Source: Prevotellaceae bacterium UBA4332
GTDB taxonomy: Bacteria > Bacteroidota > Bacteroidia > Bacteroidales > Bacteroidaceae
Direction of reading: 5' to 3'
DNA length: 64,000 nucleotides
NCBI GenBank assembly: GCA_002394365.1
Contig: DGTQ01000005.1
Span: forward strand, 124,001-188,000
A program made the translations under genes and the position numbers. The notes below the pieces were generated by a model. The model was given only the letters and a program-made list of their open reading frames with translations, was not told where the DNA came from and did no database searches. Below, one piece after another: positions 7,567-20,033 of this stretch; the stretch's first letter is position 1; each line of letters begins with the position of its first letter.

Positions 7567-8166
7567 TCAGTTTGCCAATGGTGTCCTGTTGAGGATAGAG
7601 CGACCGAGCGTCACCTCATCGGTGTATTGCAACTCGTCACCGACACTGATTCCACGGGCTATGACGGAGAGTTTGACACCTGGGTACTCTTGCAGGCGAC
7701 GGGATATATAGAAATTTGTTGTATCTCCCTCCATCGTGCTTGCAAGGGCAAAGATTATTTCCTTTACGTTGCCATGCCTGACACGCTCTACGAGTTCGTT
7801 GATTTTTATATCGCTTGGACCTATGCCGTCCATAGGTGATATTACTCCGCCCAAGACATGATAAAGTCCGTTATACTGCTGAGTGTGCTCTATGGCGAGC
7901 ACGTCCTGAATATTTTCTACCACACAAATGGTAGAATCGTCCCTATGCGAGTCTGAACAAATGGGACACACTTCTTCGTCGGAAATATTATAACAAACCT
8001 TGCAATATTTCACGTCTCTACGCAAAACGGTAAGTGCATCGGCAAAGGCATCGACATCCTCCTGCTCCTGACGAAGCATGTGAAGGACTAGACGCAAGGC
8101 TGTCTTGCGACCTATTCCTGGGAGACGGGAAAACTGGTTTACTGCGTTATCGAGAAGTGTTGGCAA
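7567..8166 (-). CDS. recR: Recombination protein RecR
   Basis: This 199-residue protein acts with RecO/RecF in loading RecA at gaps. The N-terminal helix-hairpin-helix (FSRLPGIGRKTALRLVLHML) is followed by a four-cysteine zinc finger (CKVC...CPIC, about residues 57-73). A Toprim domain comes next, opening with STICVVENIQD and continuing through YHVLGGVISPMDGIGP. The length is standard. It is the last gene of the minus-strand run after smpB. A 230-bp heptad repeat array separates it from smpB, so it may or may not be cotranscribed. Confidence 0.96.
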   Translation of the reverse strand: MPTLLDNAVNQFSRLPGIGRKTALRLVLHMLRQEQEDVDAFADALTVLRRDVKYCKVCYNISDEEVCPICSDSHRDDSTICVVENIQDVLAIEHTQQYNGLYHVLGGVISPMDGIGPSDIKINELVERVRHGNVKEIIFALASTMEGDTTNFYISRRLQEYPGVKLSVIARGISVGDELQYTDEVTLGRSILNRTPLAN

Positions 8167-8385
8167 TGAGAGTTTAGGGTTTAGGGTTGAGAGTTGAGAG
8201 ACTGTTGAGAGTTTAGAGTTGAGAGTTTAGAGTTGAGAGACTGTTGAAAGTTTAGAGTTGAGAGTTTAGAGACTGTTGAGAGTTTAGAGTTGAGAGTTTA
8301 GAGTTGAGAGACTGTTGAAAGTTTAGAGTTGAGAGTTGAGGGTTGAGAGTTGAGAGTTGAGGGTTGCCCACCTCTTTGGGGAGAT
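8167..8385. repeat. Heptad array, GTTGAGA / GTTTAGA type
   Basis: About 220 bp between recR and smpB consist of mixed GTTGAGA and GTTTAGA heptads. They are arranged in a higher-order unit of roughly 33 nt that includes GAGACTGTTGAAAG. The same heptads occur inside ileS at 13528-13564. The array carries no reading frame and no clear terminator. Confidence 0.9.
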
Positions 8386-8404
8386 TTAGAGGGGTTGTTG
8401 ACGA

Positions 8405-8869
8405 TTAAAAGTGCTTTATGGCTCGTTCCATTTCACGCTTGTCCTGCTTCAGCTTGAGACTTTCGCGCTTGTCAAACTCTTTCTTGCCTCGGCAGAGTGC
8501 TATATTGAGTTTGGCGCGACCGTTTTCGTCTATAAACAGAAGTGTGGGAACGATGGTGAAGCCTGGCGCTTTGGTATCTTCAGCCAATCGACGTATCTCC
8601 TTCTTGTTGAGCAGGAGTTTGCGGTCACGACGTGCCTCGTGATTGTTGTATGAACCATAGAAATAAGGGCTGATATTCATGCCCTTAACCCACATCTCAC
8701 CATTGTGTATATAGCAGAAGGTGTCCACCAATGACGCCTTGCCTGCACGGATGCTCTTTATCTCTGTACCCGTAAGCACAATGCCAGCCGTGTAGGTATC
8801 TATGAAGACGTAGTCGAAGGATGCCTTCTTATTCTTGATTTGTATTTTGTTCTTGTTGTTGTTCGCCAT
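8405..8869 (-). CDS. smpB: SsrA-binding protein SmpB
   Basis: This 154-residue protein binds tmRNA and delivers it to stalled ribosomes. Family motifs are clear: NKKASFDYVFIDTYTAGIVL, GTEIKSIRAGKASLVDTF, then SPYFYGSYNNHEARRDRKLLL, and the basic C-terminal tail LKLKQDKREMERAIKHF. The start at 8869 matches the family's N-terminus and lies 41 nt inside the preceding DUF4296 gene, an unusually long overlap for a housekeeping gene. Confidence 0.96.
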   Translation of the reverse strand: MANNNKNKIQIKNKKASFDYVFIDTYTAGIVLTGTEIKSIRAGKASLVDTFCYIHNGEMWVKGMNISPYFYGSYNNHEARRDRKLLLNKKEIRRLAEDTKAPGFTIVPTLLFIDENGRAKLNIALCRGKKEFDKRESLKLKQDKREMERAIKHF

Positions 8870-9644
8870 TATTTGCTTTTGCTGACGGTAGGTGCAGCAA
8901 CTTTATGTTTGTGAGTATGAACAAGCGAAACTGTTGTCTTTCTTCTTGAATGTCCGAACGTGGCGTTACCATGAAGAAGCCCGTTATCTTCTTGATGTCG
9001 AGAGAGTCTGCTGCCACGGTTATTATTCCCTTGCCGTCAGACGTGATGTGTGTTACCTTGGAATTGGAAGTAGCATTGGTGTAGAAAACATTCAGGCAGG
9101 CTACTATGTCGCGCATGCCCTCTTGCACTACCATCTGCGCATCATATTGCAGGTTGATGCGGTCACCTGTTTTGAAGGTGGAATCTGGAAGCACACTGAA
9201 GGACACCTTGTTATATGGCAATTTATCCATGAGCACGACGGAGGACTCCTGGTTCCACACGTTTGCTGTGTCTGCCTCGTTGGTCTCTATGCCCTGCACC
9301 TTACCACCTGCGGCTATCACGTTGTCCCTAACCTTCTCGGCAAGGTCGGTATATATCTCGTTGAGGAACTCTGCATGGCTGCAGTAAAAGTTATACGAAC
9401 GGTCGTACTCCTCCTGCGTAACGCCGTATTTCTTCAGCACGGCTGAGCGTAAAGCCACCACGTCTCTATTGTCAGTCAAGGCATCATTGACTTCTGTCAT
9501 AGCCTGAGCCACATGAATGTCATAGAGTATGTCAACCATATCGCCCTGCGACAACACGTCTGATGGTATGCCTGGACGACAGGCAGAAAATGCCGACATA
9601 ATCGCCAGCACCATCCACACATATTTCAACCTACGACTTTTCAT
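8829..9644 (-). CDS. DUF4296 domain lipoprotein
   Basis: This 271-residue protein has a signal peptide ending in the lipobox FSAC (Cys about residue 21). It would be lipidated and sent to the outer membrane or periplasm. The following segment, MVDILYDIHVAQAM...NYFCSHAEFLNEIYTDLAEKV in layout, is the DUF4296 helical domain found in Bacteroidetes. The C-terminal half is strand-rich and ends in a low-complexity tail (GEQQQEQNTNQE) encoded where it overlaps smpB. It overlaps lspA by 14 nt, so the lipoprotein is made next to the peptidase that matures lipoproteins. The molecular role is unknown. Confidence 0.85.
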   Translation of the reverse strand: MKSRRLKYVWMVLAIMSAFSACRPGIPSDVLSQGDMVDILYDIHVAQAMTEVNDALTDNRDVVALRSAVLKKYGVTQEEYDRSYNFYCSHAEFLNEIYTDLAEKVRDNVIAAGGKVQGIETNEADTANVWNQESSVVLMDKLPYNKVSFSVLPDSTFKTGDRINLQYDAQMVVQEGMRDIVACLNVFYTNATSNSKVTHITSDGKGIITVAADSLDIKKITGFFMVTPRSDIQEERQQFRLFILTNIKLLHLPSAKANNGEQQQEQNTNQE

Positions 9645-10260
9645 TCAGACTATGACCTAACGCCGCCAGCTCGTTTCTGCAAAAGAGGATTATCGCAACC
9701 ACGCCAACGGATATGCAAGCATCGGCGAAATTGAAAACTGGCGAGAAGAAGATATAGGGTTGTCCTCCCCACAGAGGAACCCAGTCGGGATAGGTTGTTA
9801 CGATGAGGGGGAAATAGAGCATATCTACTACCCTACCCTCAAGGAACGGAGCATAACCCGTGCCGAAGGGAACGAGGAAAGAACTGTAGTAAGGCGACGA
9901 GCCCGAGAATATCAGCCCATAAAGCATGCAGTCTATAAGATTGCCTACTGCTCCAGCCAATACCAGCGCCAGCAATGTCACCCACAAAGTGCGAGCTCCT
10001 CTCTTGAGTTCCTTGCCTATATACCACACGAGAGCACAACAGGCAACAAGACGGAACAAGGTCAGTAATGGCTTAGGAATGAATGACATTCCGTAAGCCA
10101 TACCATTATTCTCTATGAAAGAAATATAGAACCAATCCGTCACCCGTATGCTTTCATGCAAGCACATACCCGTCTTGACCGAGATTTTCATTACCTGGTC
10201 TATGACAAGCAGCACTAAGACAAAAAGGGTAAGACCGACGGCCTTGTTTGAAATCTTCAT
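9631..10260 (-). CDS. lspA: Lipoprotein signal peptidase LspA
   Basis: This 209-residue inner-membrane aspartic protease cleaves prolipoprotein signal peptides after lipid attachment. About four hydrophobic segments are visible. The two catalytic aspartates sit in GNLIDCMLYG and VFNFADACISVG, and the NGMAYG motif is near residue 55. The protein is longer than E. coli LspA (164) owing to a loop between the catalytic motifs, typical for Bacteroidetes. It starts 2 nt after the TraR/DksA-like gene and overlaps the DUF4296 lipoprotein gene. Confidence 0.95.
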   Translation of the reverse strand: MKISNKAVGLTLFVLVLLVIDQVMKISVKTGMCLHESIRVTDWFYISFIENNGMAYGMSFIPKPLLTLFRLVACCALVWYIGKELKRGARTLWVTLLALVLAGAVGNLIDCMLYGLIFSGSSPYYSSFLVPFGTGYAPFLEGRVVDMLYFPLIVTTYPDWVPLWGGQPYIFFSPVFNFADACISVGVVAIILFCRNELAALGHSLNEKS

Positions 10261-10262
10261 TC

Positions 10263-10646
10263 TTAGTGGTTCTTCTTCATCTTCGACTCCACAGACAGAG
10301 TGGCATGAGGCACTGCGCGGAGACGCTCCTTTGGTATGAGCTCACCAGTCATGCGGTCTATGCCGTAGGTCTTATTCTGTATGCGGATGAGTGCCTGCTC
10401 CAAGCCCTTGATGAACTTCTGCTGACGCTCTGCAAGAACGAGTATTTCTGCACGATTCTGGGTTGTAGAACCTTCTTCCAGCACCTTGTAGGTTGGAGAG
10501 GTGTCAGCCACATCGTTACCCTCGTCGTTACGAAGCTGTTTCATCATGTCTTCGTAGTCCTTGCGTGCACGCATTAACTTTTCATCTATGATTTGCTTGA
10601 ATTCCTCAAGCTCTTCATCGCTGTAACGTTTTACTATTTCAGCCAT
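10263..10646 (-). CDS. TraR/DksA-like protein lacking zinc-finger cysteines
   Basis: This 127-residue protein is an N-terminal coiled coil (EELEEFKQIIDEKLMRARKDYEDMMKQL) followed by the DksA-like ENRAEILVLAERQQKFIKGLEQAL region and an end resembling YGIDRMTGELIPKERLRAVPHAT. DksA-family proteins enter the RNA polymerase secondary channel and tune transcription with ppGpp. Classical members hold a C4 zinc finger where this protein has no cysteine at all (IDRMTG in place of C-x-x-C). The fold must therefore be stabilised otherwise. The gene follows ileS in the operon and leads into lspA. Confidence 0.88.
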   Translation of the reverse strand: MAEIVKRYSDEELEEFKQIIDEKLMRARKDYEDMMKQLRNDEGNDVADTSPTYKVLEEGSTTQNRAEILVLAERQQKFIKGLEQALIRIQNKTYGIDRMTGELIPKERLRAVPHATLSVESKMKKNH

Positions 10647-10689
10647 AATAAATTGTATTTTAGTTAGTATTTAGGTTATTTATATCGCG

Positions 10690-10746
10690 TTTTTACTTTA
10701 TACCTTATACTTTATACTTTATACTCAGTACTTTATACTTTATACC

Positions 10747-10755
<9 letters not shown>
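10690..10755. repeat. Heptad array, TTTATAC type, overlapping the ileS stop codon
   Basis: Several copies of the 7-nt unit TTTATAC (with TTTATACC variants) fill the gap between ileS and the TraR/DksA-like gene. Read on the minus strand, the array supplies the ileS stop codon itself (GTATAAGGTATAAAG). Confidence 0.88.
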
Positions 10756-14220
<3,465 letters not shown>

Positions 14221-14296
14221 TTATATATTATACTTTTATGACCCATAGCCCTTTCCCACTTCCCCCCCAGAGGGGAATAGCAAGTGTTTGAGCTCG

Positions 14297-15614
<1,318 letters not shown>

Positions 15615-15983
15615 TGTTCTTCCGAGCTATGCAAGTTTGGGGAGTGCTTGTGTAGTATCAGGGGAGTGCTTGTGTAGTATCAGGGGAGTGCCGCTCGCTA
15701 TTCTTGCTCTGGCAAGCCAACAAGTTGGAGCCACTCGCTGGAGTATCAGGGACATATGTCTTTAACTCCTTCACTCCCCCGTACTCCCCTTTACTCCCCC
15801 GTACTCCCTTTTACTCCCCCGTACTCCCTTTTACTCCTCCTCACTCCTTCTTACTCCCTTTCACTCCTCCTTACTCCCTTTTACTCCTTCTCACTCCCCT
15901 TTACTCCCCCGTACTCCCCTTTACTCCCTTTTACTCCTCTAATCTTTAATGTCCTCCCCCTTCGGGGGAGTCAGAGGGGGTGC
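15615..15983. repeat. Repeat-filled spacer upstream of the permease
   Basis: This 369-bp spacer has no believable gene. It contains a 22-bp tandem repeat (GGGGAGTGCTTGTGTAGTAT core, 2.4 copies, 15639-15692). A copy of the CCAAC-AA-GTTGG hairpin element lies at 15701-15731. A strongly strand-asymmetric pyrimidine array of ACTCC/CTTTT units runs from 15770 to 15945. Long open frames across the last array are low-complexity (SLLLPFTPPY-like) and are not genes. A trailing CCTCCCCC..GGGGGAG hairpin lies at about 15952-15972. Confidence 0.85.
15701..15731. repeat. CCAAC..GTTGG hairpin element, copy 1
   Basis: CTTGCTCTGGCAAG hairpin followed by CCAAC-AA-GTTGG hairpin and GAGC. Related copies lie at 21101-21131, 40130-40158 (inside a gene) and 57222-57250. 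Confidence 0.85.
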
Positions 15984-17183
15984 TCAGTTCGTCCTTCCAG
16001 GGTAAGCCTCCAGAGCCTTCCTAAGCACCACGAGGGCACGCTCAAGGTCAGGCTTCTTCAGCACGTAAGCTATGCGCACCTGATTGATGCCAGCACCAGG
16101 GGTTGTATAGAAACCCGCTCCAGGAGCCATCATCACCGTCTCGCCCTCATACTCGAATTTCTCCAAGCACCAGCGGCAGAACTTCTCCGCATCATCCACT
16201 GGCAACTGAGCCATAGTGTAGAACGCTCCCATAGGGATAGGCGAATACACCCCAGGTATGCGATTAAGACCATCAATGAGCACCTTTCTGCGCTCAACGT
16301 ATTCGTCATACACGTCCCTGTAATACTCCTCAGGAGCGTCAAGCGAAGCCTCAGCCACAATCTGTCCCAGCAGAGGAGGCGAAAGCCTTGCCTGGCAGAA
16401 TTTCATCACTGCCTGCCTTATCTCCTTGTTCTTCGTTATAAGACAACCAATGCGTATGCCACACTCAGAATAGCGTTTTGACACCGAGTCAATCAACACC
16501 GTATTCTGCTCTATGCCGTCAAGGTGACAAACAGAGATATAAGGACTTCCCGTATAGATATACTCACGATACACCTCATCAGAGAAGAGGTACAAGTCAT
16601 ACTTCTTCACCAAATCCCTTATCTGGTTCATCTCCCTGCGAGTGTAGAGATAGCCCGTAGGGTTGTTGGGATTGCATATCATGATGGCACGAGTGCGGCT
16701 GTTGATAAGCTCCTCAAACTTCTCCACCTTAGGCAGAGAGAAACCCTCGTCAATAGTCGTGGCGATGGTCCTGATTTTGGCACCAGCACTGATGGCAAAA
16801 GCCATATAATTGGCATAAGCAGGTTCAGGCACAATAATCTCGTCGCCAGGATTAAGACACGCCATGAAAGCAAACAATATTGCCTCCGAACCGCCACTCG
16901 TGATGATTATGTCGTCAGCAGTGACGTTGATGTTATACTTAGCATAGTAGCCCACCATCTTCTCCCTGAAAGACTGGTAACCCTGCGAAGGAGAATACTC
17001 CAGAATCTTTCCCTTGAACTGCTTCAACGCATTCAAGCCCACCTCGGGAGTAGGCAAATCAGGCTGACCGATATTAAGGTGGTACACCTTAGTACCACGC
17101 TTCTTAGCCTCAACAGCAAGGGGCGCCAACTTTCTGATAGGAGATTCAGGCATCTCCACACCACGTGTAGATATTAAAGGCAT
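15984..17183 (-). CDS. PLP-dependent class I/II aminotransferase
   Basis: This 399-residue cytosolic enzyme of the AspB-like fold type I group has NIGQPDLPTP near the N-terminus. The substrate and PLP contacts are in ICNPNNPTGY and LFSDEVYREY, with the PLP-binding lysine in DSVSKRYSECGIRIG (about residue 236). The substrate (aspartate, methionine or aromatic amino acids) is not predictable from this alone. Its leader carries a 62-bp unit repeated 2.3 times, including promoter-like CTTTGCA sequences. Confidence 0.92.
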   Translation of the reverse strand: MPLISTRGVEMPESPIRKLAPLAVEAKKRGTKVYHLNIGQPDLPTPEVGLNALKQFKGKILEYSPSQGYQSFREKMVGYYAKYNINVTADDIIITSGGSEAILFAFMACLNPGDEIIVPEPAYANYMAFAISAGAKIRTIATTIDEGFSLPKVEKFEELINSRTRAIMICNPNNPTGYLYTRREMNQIRDLVKKYDLYLFSDEVYREYIYTGSPYISVCHLDGIEQNTVLIDSVSKRYSECGIRIGCLITKNKEIRQAVMKFCQARLSPPLLGQIVAEASLDAPEEYYRDVYDEYVERRKVLIDGLNRIPGVYSPIPMGAFYTMAQLPVDDAEKFCRWCLEKFEYEGETVMMAPGAGFYTTPGAGINQVRIAYVLKKPDLERALVVLRKALEAYPGRTN

Positions 17184-17205
17184 CTTTGTTCTATCTATTT
17201 CTTTT

Positions 17206-17345
17206 ATTAGCTTGCAAAGCCTGCAAAGTCTTGATTAACTCTTTTCTTTGTCAGCTTGACTTCTTTTATTAGCGTGCAAAGCCTGCAAAGTCTTGATTAA
17301 CTCTTTTCTTTGTCAGCTTGACTTCTTTTATTAGCGTGCAAAGTT
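17206..17345. repeat. 62-bp direct repeats in the aminotransferase leader
   Basis: Two full copies (start 17206 and 17268) and a partial third (17330) of a 62-bp unit containing ATTAGCGTGCAAAG and CCTGCAAAGTCTTGATTAAC. The copies are nearly identical (one G/T difference seen). The partial copy ends at the -7 element, so the repeat has duplicated the transcribed leader of the minus-strand gene. Confidence 0.92.
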
Positions 17346-17346
17346 A
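17339..17346 (-). promoter_or_regulatory. Promoter -7 element of the aminotransferase gene
   Basis: TAACTTTG on the minus strand (consensus TAnnTTTG) precedes the repeated leader, giving a leader of about 150 nt. No exact TTTG -33 box at 19-21 nt spacing is obvious. Confidence 0.55.
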
Positions 17347-17417
17347 CAAATAAACGAGCAAAAAAGCAAGTAAAATGACATTTTTTCACTTTTTACTTAC
17401 TATTTCATACATTATAA

Positions 17418-17864
17418 TTATCCCCAGGTGCCTGGACGGTGTCTGCGACGATACCACGCCTGTTTCCTTCTCTGCTCGTAAAAAAGATAGGAATCGAGGG
17501 TGGTGAAGGCTTTTTCTTTATATATTATCTTACATTCCGTTTCGGGGGTTCCTACTACCGAAATGGTATCGTACTGAACGGCAAGGTGTTCGAGGTGATA
17601 AGCTCTTAGATATCTGGCTGTTGCCTTGATTATGTTATTCTTCTTTTCTAAGTCTATTGATTCTTCGGGCTCGCCATAGATTGCGGTGCTGCGTGTCTTT
17701 ACCTCTACTACATGAATGGTGGTCATTTCTGCATCTATGGCAACGATGTCGAGGTCACGATGTTTGTCGCGCCAATCAATATGGCGAATGTAAAGCCCTT
17801 TTTCCCTGAGGAATTCGGCAGCCTTACATTCGCCCCATTTACCTAATTCGTTATGAGCAGCCAC
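17418..17864 (-). CDS. YraN family (UPF0102) endonuclease-like protein
   Basis: This 148-residue protein has the family layout: GKWGECKAAEFLREKGL at the start, then DLDIVAIDAE and IHVVEVKTRS (the D...E-x-K nuclease-type core), then KKNNIIKATARYLR. It is predicted to be a Holliday-junction-resolvase-like nuclease of unknown role, conserved across bacteria. The C-terminus (QRRKQAWYRRRHRP) is very basic, which would suit nucleic-acid binding. Confidence 0.9.
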   Translation of the reverse strand: MAAHNELGKWGECKAAEFLREKGLYIRHIDWRDKHRDLDIVAIDAEMTTIHVVEVKTRSTAIYGEPEESIDLEKKNNIIKATARYLRAYHLEHLAVQYDTISVVGTPETECKIIYKEKAFTTLDSYLFYEQRRKQAWYRRRHRPGTWG

Positions 17865-18462
17865 TGGCTAAGATTGAAGATTTAATTTTTCTTTTTATTT
17901 TTACTACCGATAACTCGGATTATTTTTTCTCTCGCCAAGCCGAGATGATTAGCTCTTGCGAGCTTCATCGTCTCTCGATAAGCCCCTTATTTCAAGCAAG
18001 CTTGATAAGCGTCTTATCTCGACACTCTGCTGACTGAAGTCAGTAATCATCTCTACGCAAAGAGCAAAGGTCGTGCTTTCAGCACTCACGCAAAGAGATT
18101 CCACCTAAATCCTCAATAGTCTTATAACCCCCTTCAGTTCCCCCGTTTCGCGGGGGACAGAAACCCAAGGGAGGACTTTACGAACCTCCCAGAAGGTTAG
18201 TGATAGAGAAATATTCCGCAAGGCTTTGCGTAGCAGTCGCAGACTGCGTCTTTGCCCTTTGCGTAACTAAGAATAACTGGTTAACCAGTAGGGATGCAGG
18301 TTAGACGGTCGCTGAAAGCTTGCTTTCAAGCAAACGGAGAAGCTGCAGACCATTGCTCTCGAAGAGAGTTATTCTTAGTGTCTTTGCGAGAAAACATTTT
18401 CTTCTTTGTCGCCATATCAGTTTGATTGTGGGATAGTTCCCTTGGCTTTTGCAGCCACTGGC
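17865..18462. other. 600-bp gene-free region packed with hairpins
   Basis: No reading frame of interest is seen, but compact hairpins are dense. They include AGCTC/GAGCT within GATGA/TCATC (about 17944-17971), TGACT/AGTCA (18031-18042), GTGCT/AGCAC (18073-18085), CCCCCG/CGGGGG-type (18140-18156), CGCAA/TTGCG (18217-18230) and GCAGTC/GACTGC (18233-18247). A perfect palindrome ACTGGTTAACCAGT (18276-18289), GAAAGC/GCTTTC (18314-18327) and CTCTC/GAGAG (18356-18368) follow. An outer 12-bp inverted repeat ACTAAGAATAAC (18266-18277) / GTTATTCTTAGT (18368-18379) encloses the last three. It could be a set of small nonautonomous elements or a structured RNA. Confidence 0.6.
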
Positions 18463-19731
18463 TTAGTCGAGCTTATGGATTACAAGTCCTGAGCGCAGTT
18501 TGGGTTCAAACCACGTTGCCTTTGGCGGCATGATGTTGCCTGAATCGGCAATATCCATTATCTGCTTCATGGTGACTGGATAGAGTGCCAGTGCCATGCG
18601 CATCTCGCCTGAATCTACCCTGCGCTTGAGTTCACCGAGTCCGCGCAATCCGCCTACGAAGTCTATTCGCTGTGAAGAGCGCAGGTCGCCTATCTCAAGT
18701 ATATCCTGAAGTATCAGGCGTGAAGAGATATCGACATCGAGCACGCCGATAGGGTCGTTGTCGTCATAGGTGCCTGGCTTGGCATCGAGGCTGTACCATT
18801 CGCCGTCAAGGTAGAGAGAGAACTGGTGGGCATGCTGAGGACGATACTCTTCCTTGCCCTTCTTCTCTACAACGAAATTCTTGGCAAGTTTGGCAAGGAA
18901 TTCCTCTGAGGTGTTGCCGTTGAGGTCCTTTACCACACGATTGTAGTCGAGGATGGTGAGCTGGCTTGCCTGGAAGCATACTGCCATAAAATAGTTGTAC
19001 TCCTCATCGCCACGATGGTTTGGATTATTCTTAGCTCGCTCTGTGCCTACGAGGGCTGCTGCTGCAGAGCGGTGGTGACCGTCTGCTATGTATAGGGCTG
19101 GCATCTTGGCAAACTCGTCTGTGATGGTCTTAATGTCTGCATCGTCAGATACTATCCACAGCTGGTGACGGAAGCCGTCAATGGGTGCAACGAAGTCGTA
19201 TTCTGGTTCTGTCACAGCATACTTCTTTATCAGCTGGTCGAGTGTGGCATTGTCTGGATAAGCGAAGAACACTGGCTCGATGTTGGCATTGTTTACACGA
19301 ACGTGCTTCATGCGGTCCTCTTCCTTATCGCGACGAGTGAGCTCGTGCTTCTTGATGATACCCTTCTCATAGTCGCCTGAATAAGCGCCTACGACAAGGC
19401 CATACTGCGTTTTCTCTTTGCCACCATTAGCAGGCAGGCATGATGTCTGGGCATAGATATAATACTGTTCCTTCTCGTCCTGCACGAGCCATCCCTTATC
19501 CTGGAACTTCTGGAACTGACGAGCTGCTTCTTCATAGACCTTGGGGTCGTACTCTGATGTGCCAGGAGCGAAGTTTATCTCTGGCTTGATGATGTGATAG
19601 AGGGATTTCTCGTTATCACCAGCCTCTGCGCGTGCTTCTTCTGAGTCGAGCACGTCATAGGGACGAGACTCTACTTCTTCTACATACTGTTTTGGGGGAC
19701 GTATGCCCTTGAATGGTTTTACTATTGCCAT
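18463..19731 (-). CDS. DUF1015 domain protein
   Basis: This 422-residue cytosolic protein has the family opening (KPFKGIRPPKQYVEEVESRPYDVLDSEEA), a central DGHHRSAAA motif (about residue 219) with a likely catalytic or binding His pair, and DILEIGDLRSSQRIDFVGG near the C-terminus. The family is functionally uncharacterised but is often next to serC and serA in Bacteroidetes, as here, which hints at a link to serine metabolism. A terminator after serA separates it from that gene, so it probably has its own transcript or is reached by readthrough. Confidence 0.9.
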   Translation of the reverse strand: MAIVKPFKGIRPPKQYVEEVESRPYDVLDSEEARAEAGDNEKSLYHIIKPEINFAPGTSEYDPKVYEEAARQFQKFQDKGWLVQDEKEQYYIYAQTSCLPANGGKEKTQYGLVVGAYSGDYEKGIIKKHELTRRDKEEDRMKHVRVNNANIEPVFFAYPDNATLDQLIKKYAVTEPEYDFVAPIDGFRHQLWIVSDDADIKTITDEFAKMPALYIADGHHRSAAAALVGTERAKNNPNHRGDEEYNYFMAVCFQASQLTILDYNRVVKDLNGNTSEEFLAKLAKNFVVEKKGKEEYRPQHAHQFSLYLDGEWYSLDAKPGTYDDNDPIGVLDVDISSRLILQDILEIGDLRSSQRIDFVGGLRGLGELKRRVDSGEMRMALALYPVTMKQIMDIADSGNIMPPKATWFEPKLRSGLVIHKLD

Positions 19732-19739
19732 GTTGCTTA

Positions 19740-19984
19740 GAAAAATTGAAGATTGAAAATTGAAGATTAAAAAATTGAAGATTGAAGATTGAAGATTGAA
19801 GATTAAAAAATTGAAGATTGAAGATTGAAGGAGTAAAGGAGTGAACGCTCTTCGAGCTTAGGAGTTAAAGACATTAGCCACTACTATCGGCAACCTATGA
19901 TTGAGGTCCAAAGTATTGTCTTTAACTTCTTTAACTTCTCTAACTTCTTTAACTTCTCTATCTTAAAGGTTAAAAGTTTTAGCC
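19740..19984. repeat. ATTGAAG heptad arrays between DUF1015 and serA
   Basis: ATTGAAGA/ATTGAAAA heptads lie at 19744-19830, and CTTTAACTT-type runs at about 19918-19965. No gene is present. Confidence 0.85.
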
Positions 19985-20020
19985 AAAAAATCCCTATGGT
20001 ACGAATACCACAGGGATTTT
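19985..20020 (-). terminator. Rho-independent terminator of serA
   Basis: Arms AAAATCCCT and AGGGATTTT, with an inner TGGT/ACCA extension and a 6-nt loop. On the minus strand it is followed by TTTTTT. It lies 13 bp past the serA stop. Confidence 0.85.
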
Positions 20021-20033
20021 GTTATGGATGTTC

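Noticed and set aside
8167..8385. CRISPR array
   Set aside because: Units are 7 nt without unique spacers, and there are no cas genes.
15704..16000. Long open frames reading proline/leucine/serine/tyrosine repeats
   Set aside because: They are translations of the ACTCC/CTTTT pyrimidine array in several frames, with no start site or family match.
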